A stretch of 64,000 bases of DNA from Pedobacter chitinilyticus (GTDB lineage Bacteria; Bacteroidota; Bacteroidia; Sphingobacteriales; Sphingobacteriaceae). A model generated the notes under the pieces. It did not search any database, was not told the DNA's origin, and saw only the letters and a program-made list of their open reading frames with translations. The position numbers and the translations under genes were made by a program. Positions 57,775 through 64,000 of this stretch are shown here, piece after piece. The stretch spans positions 397,673-461,672 of the forward strand of contig NZ_QMHN01000001.1 in NCBI RefSeq assembly GCF_003313385.1, written 5' to 3'. Numbering within the stretch: position 1 is the first letter of the stretch; each line of letters starts with the position of its first letter.

Positions 57775-59865
57775 ATGCAAAGTTTTAGAACAGAACTTGA
57801 AAATCCAATCATAGAGCAGGATATCATCGACCTTGAGCGTAAGATTAGAGCCTTCCGTGATGGTACGATACACGAAGAAAAATTTAGAAGCCTTCGTTTG
57901 GCTCGAGGTGTTTACGGTCAGCGCCAGCCAGGAGTGCAAATGGTTCGTATCAAATTGCCTTTCGGTAAAGTAACTTTTAAGCAACTGTTGCGCATTGCGG
58001 ATATTGCTGATGAATATGGCAGTGGTAATTTGCACTTGACTACACGTCAGGATATCCAAATTCACTATGTTAGTTTAGACAGAACTCCAGAGCTTTGGGC
58101 TAAACTAGAACAGGACGATATTACCTTGCGTGAAGCCTGTGGAAATACGGTTCGTAACGTAACTTCATCGCCAAATTCGGGGATTGACCCAGACGAACCT
58201 TTCGATGTTTCCCCATACGCACATGCCGTTTTTGCTTATTTTCTGCGTAATCCAATTTGTCAGGAAATGGGTAGAAAGATTAAAATCTCTTTCTCTTCGA
58301 GCGATAAAGATACCGCTTATAGTTATATCCACGATTTAGGTTTTATTCCTAAAATCAATGAAAAGGGAGAGCGTGGTTTCAAGGTCATGTTTGCAGGAGG
58401 TTTGGGTGCACAACCATTTTTGGCTAGTGCTGTTCAGGAATTTTTGCCTGAAGACCAGCTGATTCCTTATACAGAATCAGTATTACGTGTTTTCGATAGA
58501 TACGGCGAGCGTAACAACCGTAATAAAGCCCGTTTAAAATATTTGGTTCAAAAACTTGGTTTGGAAGAGGTGTTGCGTTTGGTAGAAGAAGAGAAAATAG
58601 CCAATAAAGTAAAAACCTTTAAGGTAGATGTTACCGCAGTTCCTCAACCTGAACCACAACCAAAACAGGACTATAAGGCTGTAGCGATTGAAAATGAGCA
58701 ACACTACCAGCATTGGTTAGCTACCAACGTAATTGAACAAAAGCAACAGGGTTTTTATGGTGTATACGTTAAAGTAACCATAGGCGATATAAAAACGGAT
58801 AAAGCTAGGGCTTTTGTAGAAGCCGTTAAACCTTTTGTAGCCGATGAAATTAGAATTACCCAAAACCAAGGCTTGCTCCTGAAATTTGTGAGAAAAGAAG
58901 CTTTGCCATCACTATATGTAGCATTAAATCAAATTGGTTTTACCGCACTAGGTTTTGATAGCTTGGCCGATATTACTACTTGCCCAGGAACAGATACCTG
59001 TAATTTGGGTATTTCTAACAGCATGACCTTAGCGGAGGTTTTGGAAGATGTGATTTACCACGATTTTCCTGAGTTGATTTATGAAAAGAACATCAATATC
59101 AAAATCAGCGGATGTATGAACTCTTGCGGTCAGCATGGTTTGGCCGAAATTGGTTTTCACGGAAGTTCCCTAAAAGCCGAAGGTAAAGTCGTACCTGCCG
59201 TACAAGTCATGTTGGGCGGCGGTACTGTAGGTAATGGCTATGGCAGAGTAGCGGAACGAGTGATCAAAGTGCCTTCTAAACGTGCTACAAGTGTGTTGAA
59301 CTATTTGCTTAATGACTTTAAAGAAAACAATCAGGAAGAAGAAACTTTCCATCAATATTACGATAGACAAGGAAAGGATTACTTCTATCAACTATTAAAA
59401 CCTTTGGCCGATTTAACGGCGCTAAAAGCAGAAGAGTTTGTGGATTGGGGACATGAAGAGACTTTTGTTACTGCGATTGGAGTAGGTGAATGTGCTGGCG
59501 TGGTGATTGATTTGGTGGCCACTTTATTATTGGAGGCTGATGAAAAATTCGGCTGGGCCACTGCTTCGTTAAACAATGGTGCTTATGCCGATGCCATTTA
59601 TCACACTTACGCTTCGATGGTGAGTGCAGCAAAATCACTACTACTTGATAAGAGCGTAAATAGCAGCACCCAAGTAGGGGTAATTAGAGAATTTGATAAT
59701 CATTATGTAGAAACTGGTGAGTTCAATTTCGGGCAAAGCTTTTCGGATTTGGTATTGCAAATCAACAAGAACGAACCTTCGGAAGCATTTGCAAGAACCT
59801 ACCATGAACAAGCTGCACAGTTTTTAAATGATATTAAAGCAAAGAGAAGAGAATTAATTAGCTAA
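57775..59865 (+). CDS. Sulfite (nitrite) reductase hemoprotein with C-terminal HEPN-like domain
   Basis: 696 aa. Two ferredoxin-like/SiR repeats (about 1-540) with the [4Fe-4S]-siroheme ligands C403, C409, C447 and C451 in TCPGTDTC and GCMNSC. The following ~150 residues (about 545-696) are helical, 'NGAYADAIYHTYASMVSAAKSLLLDK' being HEPN-like; classical SiR/NirA proteins lack this tail. It reduces sulfite to sulfide, as the neighbours imply. A nitrite role cannot be excluded by sequence alone. First gene after the attenuator. Confidence 0.93.
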   Translation: MQSFRTELENPIIEQDIIDLERKIRAFRDGTIHEEKFRSLRLARGVYGQRQPGVQMVRIKLPFGKVTFKQLLRIADIADEYGSGNLHLTTRQDIQIHYVSLDRTPELWAKLEQDDITLREACGNTVRNVTSSPNSGIDPDEPFDVSPYAHAVFAYFLRNPICQEMGRKIKISFSSSDKDTAYSYIHDLGFIPKINEKGERGFKVMFAGGLGAQPFLASAVQEFLPEDQLIPYTESVLRVFDRYGERNNRNKARLKYLVQKLGLEEVLRLVEEEKIANKVKTFKVDVTAVPQPEPQPKQDYKAVAIENEQHYQHWLATNVIEQKQQGFYGVYVKVTIGDIKTDKARAFVEAVKPFVADEIRITQNQGLLLKFVRKEALPSLYVALNQIGFTALGFDSLADITTCPGTDTCNLGISNSMTLAEVLEDVIYHDFPELIYEKNINIKISGCMNSCGQHGLAEIGFHGSSLKAEGKVVPAVQVMLGGGTVGNGYGRVAERVIKVPSKRATSVLNYLLNDFKENNQEEETFHQYYDRQGKDYFYQLLKPLADLTALKAEEFVDWGHEETFVTAIGVGECAGVVIDLVATLLLEADEKFGWATASLNNGAYADAIYHTYASMVSAAKSLLLDKSVNSSTQVGVIREFDNHYVETGEFNFGQSFSDLVLQINKNEPSEAFARTYHEQAAQFLNDIKAKRRELIS

Positions 59866-59921
59866 TTGGATTATTTGATAATTAGCTAATTATCGAATTT
59901 TCAAATCATCACATTATTAAA

Positions 59922-60698
59922 ATGACACAACATCACAAACATATAGAATCTAAAATAACCTTATTAGGTGCAGGTCCTGGTGACCCAGATTTGTTAACTT
60001 TGAAAGGAGTAAAAGCATTACAAGCTGCTGATGTGGTATTATATGATGCCTTAACCAACGAAGCATTGTTGGAACATGCACCCAAAGAAGCCATTAAAGT
60101 TTACGTAGGCAAACGCTCGGGAGAACACTCTCATTCGCAAGACGCTATTAACAGGTTAATGATTGATTATGCACTAAACTACGGACATGTAGTGAGATTA
60201 AAAGGTGGCGACCCTTTTGTGTTTGGTCGTGGTTACGAAGAGCTAGATTTTGCTGCTTCGTATAGCATCCCTGTGAGTGTTATTCCAGGTATTTCGAGTT
60301 CAATAGGCGTACCAGGTTTGCAGCAAATCCCCGTAACTCATCGTGGTTTGAGTGAAAGCTTTTGGGTAATTACAGGTACGACTACTAGCGGTCAAATTTC
60401 AGAAGATATTTATCAAGCAGCGCAATCAAATGCTACGGTAGTAATTTTAATGGGCTTGAAGCAGTTGCCGAAAATTGCTGAGATTTTTAAAGCGGCTGGG
60501 AAAAGTCAATTGCCTGCGGCAGTAGTTCAAAACGGTTCTACTGAGACAGAAAAACTAGTAGTTTCGACCATAGAAAATATTGTAGCTAAAGTTCAAGAAG
60601 AGAAAGTAGAAGCCCCAGCTTTGTTAATATTTGGCGAAGTCGTGTCCTTACATCCATCTTTCAAAAGTGTAATTGCACAATATGCAACCATCTCCTAA
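59922..60698 (+). CDS. cobA: Uroporphyrinogen-III C-methyltransferase
   Basis: 258 aa SUMT. 'KITLLGAGPGDPDLLTLKGVKALQAADVVLYD' (N-terminal signature), 'VRLKGGDPFVFGRGYEEL' (SAM site), 'VIPGISSSIGVPGLQQIPVTHRGLS' and 'VVILMGLKQLPKIAEIF'. It methylates uroporphyrinogen III at C2 and C7 to precorrin-2, the first step to siroheme for the upstream reductase. The downstream gene starts 17 bp before its stop. Confidence 0.95.
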   Translation: MTQHHKHIESKITLLGAGPGDPDLLTLKGVKALQAADVVLYDALTNEALLEHAPKEAIKVYVGKRSGEHSHSQDAINRLMIDYALNYGHVVRLKGGDPFVFGRGYEELDFAASYSIPVSVIPGISSSIGVPGLQQIPVTHRGLSESFWVITGTTTSGQISEDIYQAAQSNATVVILMGLKQLPKIAEIFKAAGKSQLPAAVVQNGSTETEKLVVSTIENIVAKVQEEKVEAPALLIFGEVVSLHPSFKSVIAQYATIS

Positions 60699-62190
60699 TC
60701 AAAATATAGTAGAAGTTTCGCCTGCAAGCGATAAAGGCAACCAGCTTTTTCCAGTTTTTATCAAGCTGAATGAGCTGCGTACCTTGTTGGTTGGTGCCGG
60801 CAACGTGGGCTTGGAAAAGCTAAATGCCATTGTGAACAATAGTGAAGAGGCTAAAGTGACAGTGGTTGCGCAGGAAATTAATGCAGCTGTTTTTGAAATT
60901 GCAGCCTCAAAGCCAAACGTAAAAATTAAGCAAAAGGCTTTTACTGCAGATGATTTGGACGATGTAGACATTGTGTTTGCCGCCACCAACGACAATACTT
61001 TTAATGCTGAATTAAGAAGTTTAGTTCACCAAAAAGGCTTGTTGATAAACGTTGCTGATAAACCAGAACTTTGCGATTTTTATCTAGGATCTATTGTGCA
61101 AAAAGGTGATTTAAAGATCGCCATCTCTACCAATGGGAAATCTCCAACCATTGCCAAACGATTAAAGGAGATTTTAAACGATGGTATTCCTAATGAGCTT
61201 GATCAAACGCTCCAAAACATGAGTGCGCTTCGTCAGAATTTAAGCGGTGATTTTACTGCAAAAGTAAAAAAGCTCAATAAGGTAACCGAAAGGTTAGTTA
61301 ATCCGCAGAAAAGTTTTGCCGAAAGGAATATCAAGTGGTTGATTTGGTTAGTGGCAGTAGCTTTTATTTTGGCAGTTGGGTTTACGTTATGGGAAACCGA
61401 ACCCCAGTTTCAAGCTTTTTTAACGCACATTGACCCCTTATTTTACTGGTTTTTAGGTGCAGGTTTTGTTTTTGCCATGATTGACGGAGCAATTGGAATG
61501 TCTTATGGTGTTACTTCAGCCTCATTTTCTTTAGCAATGGGATTGCCTCCTGCTTCGGCGAGTATGGCTATCCATATTTCGGAAGTGATGAGCAATGGTA
61601 TCGCTGGCTGGATGCACTACAAAATGGGCAATGTTAATTGGAAATTGTTTAAAATATTAATTGTTCCAGCGATTATAGGCGCTATTTTAGGTGCCTATAT
61701 TTTATCCTCGTTAGAACACTATAGTGCTTATGTTAAACCTATAGTAGGTATTTACACCTTGTTCTTAGGTGTGGTAATATTGGTTAAAGCATTTAATATC
61801 AAGAGGAAAAGGAACAAAGAGAAAATTAAAAAGATAGGACCATTAGGTTTTGTTGGTGGTTTTATAGATGCCGCTTTCGGTGGTGGATGGGGTTCTATAG
61901 TGCTTTCGAGCTTAATTGCAGGCGGTAGGCACCCTCTTTTTTCATTGGGAACGGTAAAAATTAGCAGATTTTTCATAGCTACTTTAAGCTCACTTACGTT
62001 TTTTACCATGCTTGGCGGTAAATACTGGGAAGCGGTATTAGGCCTGGTAATTGGCAGTGCACTGGCATCGCCAATTGCAGCAAGAGTATCTAATAAAATA
62101 TCTGCAAAAACCATTATGGTGGCAGTAGGCATTATCGTAATTTTAGTAAGTCTACGTAGTGTAATTATGTTTATATTAAAATTGATATAG
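60682..62190 (+). CDS. Fusion: precorrin-2 dehydrogenase/ferrochelatase-like (CysG N-terminal) + TSUP (TauE/SafE) permease
   Basis: 502 aa from ATG 60682, overlapping cobA by 17 bp. Residues about 20-125 form the NAD-binding Rossmann domain ('LRTLLVGAGNVGLEKLNAIV', 'VFAATNDNTFNAELRSLV'), about 125-205 the CysG/Met8 central region ('LKIAISTNGKSPTIAKRLKEIL'). From about 215 on, eight or so transmembrane helices form a TauE/SafE domain ('AMIDGAIGMSYGVTSASF', 'GGFIDAAFGGGWGSIVLSSLIAGGRHP'). It likely oxidises precorrin-2 and inserts iron for siroheme, while the membrane part moves sulfate, sulfite or a sulfonate. No frameshift: one continuous frame. Confidence 0.88.
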   Translation: MQPSPNQNIVEVSPASDKGNQLFPVFIKLNELRTLLVGAGNVGLEKLNAIVNNSEEAKVTVVAQEINAAVFEIAASKPNVKIKQKAFTADDLDDVDIVFAATNDNTFNAELRSLVHQKGLLINVADKPELCDFYLGSIVQKGDLKIAISTNGKSPTIAKRLKEILNDGIPNELDQTLQNMSALRQNLSGDFTAKVKKLNKVTERLVNPQKSFAERNIKWLIWLVAVAFILAVGFTLWETEPQFQAFLTHIDPLFYWFLGAGFVFAMIDGAIGMSYGVTSASFSLAMGLPPASASMAIHISEVMSNGIAGWMHYKMGNVNWKLFKILIVPAIIGAILGAYILSSLEHYSAYVKPIVGIYTLFLGVVILVKAFNIKRKRNKEKIKKIGPLGFVGGFIDAAFGGGWGSIVLSSLIAGGRHPLFSLGTVKISRFFIATLSSLTFFTMLGGKYWEAVLGLVIGSALASPIAARVSNKISAKTIMVAVGIIVILVSLRSVIMFILKLI

Positions 62191-62194
62191 TGAG

Positions 62195-62896
62195 GTGAAA
62201 GATTTAATAAGCATTAAGGAACAATTAGAAAATTTAAGTTTAATAGAAAAGCTTAAATACCTAGCTGAAAAGTATAGAGACAGAATAGTTTTCTCGACGA
62301 GCTTTGGTTGGGAGGACCAAGTGGTTACACATCTGATATTTGCCAATAAAATTCCGATTAAGGTGTTTACATTGGAAACAGGTAGACTTTTTCCAGAGAC
62401 ATATTACGTATGGAACAGAACGTTGGAGATTTATCAGCAGCCTATTCATGCTTATTTCCCGAAGAGTGATTTGTTGCAGGATATGGTTGCTGCAAAAGGT
62501 CCGAATAGCTTTTACGAATCGGTAGAGAATCGAAAAGAATGCTGTTACATCAGAAAGATAGAGCCTTTGAAAAGAGCCTTGGCTGGAAATGAAATGTGGA
62601 TTACAGGTATTAGGGCCGACCAAAGTGCCAACCGTGAAGGAATGGAAGATTTAGAATGGGACGAAGGAAATCAGCTGTTAAAATTTCACCCCATTTTTGA
62701 TTGGACGCTGGATGATGTGAAAGCTTACGTGAAAGAGAATAACATTGTGTACAATACTTTACATGATAAGGGTTTCCCGAGCATTGGCTGTGCACCTTGC
62801 ACCCGTGCGGTGAGGGAAGGAGAGGATTTTAGAGCTGGCCGCTGGTGGTGGGAAGACCAAAGCAAGAAGGAATGTGGATTGCATGCTGCTTCTTAG
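62195..62896 (+). CDS. cysH: Adenylyl-sulfate reductase (CysH, APS-type)
   Basis: 233 aa, GTG start 4 bp after the fusion gene's stop. PP-loop-type fold 'RIVFSTSFGWEDQVVTHLI', 'TLETGRLFPETY', 'WITGIRADQSANR'. The Fe-S cysteines C116-C117 and C199-x-x-C202 are present, plus the catalytic C227 in KKECGLH. The CC...CxxC set marks reductases that take APS directly and is absent from E. coli-type PAPS reductases. It produces sulfite for the upstream reductase. Confidence 0.94.
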   Translation: MKDLISIKEQLENLSLIEKLKYLAEKYRDRIVFSTSFGWEDQVVTHLIFANKIPIKVFTLETGRLFPETYYVWNRTLEIYQQPIHAYFPKSDLLQDMVAAKGPNSFYESVENRKECCYIRKIEPLKRALAGNEMWITGIRADQSANREGMEDLEWDEGNQLLKFHPIFDWTLDDVKAYVKENNIVYNTLHDKGFPSIGCAPCTRAVREGEDFRAGRWWWEDQSKKECGLHAAS

Positions 62897-63244
62897 GAAT
62901 TAGGTACTAGTGTTGAGGGATTAGTGATGAATTAGCCTTTAGTTATGCTGAGGAACGAGGGATCTCCTAAATATGAATGAGATTTTCATTGCATTCAGAA
63001 TGACAGGTAGTTTTAAAACGTAGCAGCACAATAGAGCGGTGCCTAAAAGTCGGGGGTGTTAGAAATACATTAGCGCAAACCCAACAAAAATAAACCCGAT
63101 TGAAATGAAAATACTTTTGCTGGAGATTACTTTGTTCCTTGCAATGACGGAGATGGCAAAAGATTGTAATGCAAAGCGGGAGTAAAATAACCGAAGAGCA
63201 ATTAACCTTGCTTTTCGAATAATAAAAAAGACACAACCAAAAAG
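62897..63244. repeat. REP-containing spacer between cysH and cysD
   Basis: 348 bases without a gene. TAGG-type words at the left (62895-62930), REP arms at about 62945-63010 and 'GAGATTACTTTGTTCCTTGC' with AATGACG at 63117-63143. A weak TAACCTTG (about 63203) could be a -7 for cysD, so cysD may have its own promoter. Confidence 0.55.
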
Positions 63245-64000
63245 ATGAGTAAATATAATTTTGATTATTTGGACGAGCTTGAGGCGGAGGCAATCCATAT
63301 CTTGAGAGAAGTGGCGGGGCAGTTTGAAAAGCCTGCATTGCTATTTTCGGGAGGTAAGGATTCCATTACTTTGGTTCGTTTGGCAGAGAAAGCTTTTAGG
63401 CCAGGGAAATTCCCTTTTCCTTTGGTGCATATTGATACGGGTCACAACTTTGAGGAGACTATTGACTACCGTGATAGAATGGTGGCTCGTTTGGGCGAAC
63501 GTTTAATTGTAGGTTCGGTACAGCAGTCTATTGACGAGGGAAAAGCGGTGGAGCAGAAGGGTAAAAATGCTAGCAGAAATGCTTTGCAGACGGTTACCTT
63601 GTTGGATACGATTGAGAAACACCAGTTTGATGCTTGTATTGGCGGTGCTCGTAGAGATGAGGAAAAAGCCAGGGCTAAAGAGCGTATTTTTTCGGTAAGG
63701 GATGAGTTTGGACAGTGGGACCCGAAACGTCAGCGCCCAGAGTTGTGGAACATTTATAACGGAAAAATCCATAAAGGCGAAAATGTGCGTGTGTTTCCGA
63801 TTAGTAATTGGACGGAACTTGATGTTTGGAACTATATCCGAAGAGAAAATATTGAATTGCCGAGCATTTATTTTGCCCACGACCGTGATGTGATTACACG
63901 TAACGGACAGTTAATGGCAGCTTCTCCGTTTGTAAATATGGATGAAGAGGATGTAGTAGAGCGTAAAAAAGTGCGTTTCCGTACTGTTGGAGATATTTCC
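63245..64000 (+). CDS. cysD: Sulfate adenylyltransferase subunit 2 (partial, runs off the right edge)
   Basis: 252 codons visible from ATG 63245 to the last base; about 50 residues of the usual ~300 are missing. PP-loop 'ALLFSGGKDSITLVRLA' and conserved 'HIDTGHNFEETIDYRD', 'IGGARRDEEKARAKERIFSVRDEFGQWDPKRQRPELWN', 'NWTELDVWNYI' are typical of CysD. With CysN it activates sulfate to APS. cysN presumably follows beyond the window. Confidence 0.95.
   Translation, partial: MSKYNFDYLDELEAEAIHILREVAGQFEKPALLFSGGKDSITLVRLAEKAFRPGKFPFPLVHIDTGHNFEETIDYRDRMVARLGERLIVGSVQQSIDEGKAVEQKGKNASRNALQTVTLLDTIEKHQFDACIGGARRDEEKARAKERIFSVRDEFGQWDPKRQRPELWNIYNGKIHKGENVRVFPISNWTELDVWNYIRRENIELPSIYFAHDRDVITRNGQLMAASPFVNMDEEDVVERKKVRFRTVGDIS

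Noticed and set aside
57667..58065. 132-codon minus-strand frame over the cys leader and reductase start
   Set aside because: Antisense to the reductase N-terminus; no recognisable domain or promoter.

Overview
The window looks like a chromosomal segment of a Bacteroidota bacterium, most likely family Sphingobacteriaceae (Pedobacter-like). Reasons: AT-rich DNA with little Shine-Dalgarno signal; repeated use of the Bacteroidota sigma -7 box TAnnTTTG, sometimes with a -33 TTG/TTTG at 17-20 nt spacing; and a protein set typical of that group (DUF3822-rsmD-coaD cluster, YozG-type HTH with DUF2975, DUF4468, ECF sigma factors with membrane partners, LytTR/LytS pairs, BBP2 porin next to an ammonium channel). 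The genus assignment is an inference from style, not a database result. No rRNA, tRNA, CRISPR array, intact insertion sequence or prophage was recognised.

Layout. 1-489: short tandem repeats (3 x 11 bp, then about ten 21-bp units) and a plus-strand terminator. 490-8485 (minus): MscS channel, small basic protein, DinB, ThuA, S9 peptidase, then an ECF sigma factor with an anti-sigma/beta-barrel-like partner. 8729-12678: a motif-degenerate DEAD-box-like protein and an alkylation-repair pair (alkB, ada) split by a four-helix-bundle gene lying between inverted TAGG-rich repeats. 13204-18448: YozG/DUF2975 pair, nitroreductase, GreA-like protein, HxlR regulator with divergent NmrA-type oxidoreductase, and two tandem polysaccharide deacetylase lipoproteins. 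18646-29061: DPP-IV-type peptidase, GH25 lysozyme, small OM barrel, two APC permeases and a membrane pyrophosphatase. 29314-34882: radical SAM protein, a MITE-like element, ammonium channel plus BBP2 porin, DUF4468, YkuK. 35232-42700: DEAD-box helicase with DbpA-type C-terminus, DUF1456, receiver protein, a HExxH protein, second small OM barrel, ClpB. 43522-52770: MFS transporter, SRPBCC, pyrE head-to-head with a Nudix gene, second ECF sigma operon with TraB/GumN, coaD-rsmD-DUF3822, RecD2-like helicase. 52767-55952: histidine kinases and a LytTR regulator. 56128-64000: Vsr-like endonuclease, Rrf2 regulator and an assimilatory sulfate reduction operon running off the right edge.

How the genes work together. 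The right end is the most coherent system. A cysteine-containing leader peptide and a terminator/antiterminator pair precede a HEPN-extended sulfite reductase, cobA, a fused CysG-like siroheme synthase/TSUP permease, a CysH with the Fe-S cysteines of APS reductases, and cysD. Siroheme made by CobA and the CysG-like domain is the sulfite reductase cofactor; CysD and CysH feed sulfite to it; the Rrf2 protein next door is a plausible cysteine or Fe-S regulator. Across the window about a dozen genes have a TAnnTTTG box ending only 3-8 nt before the start codon, implying leaderless mRNAs. This observation was used to choose several start codons.
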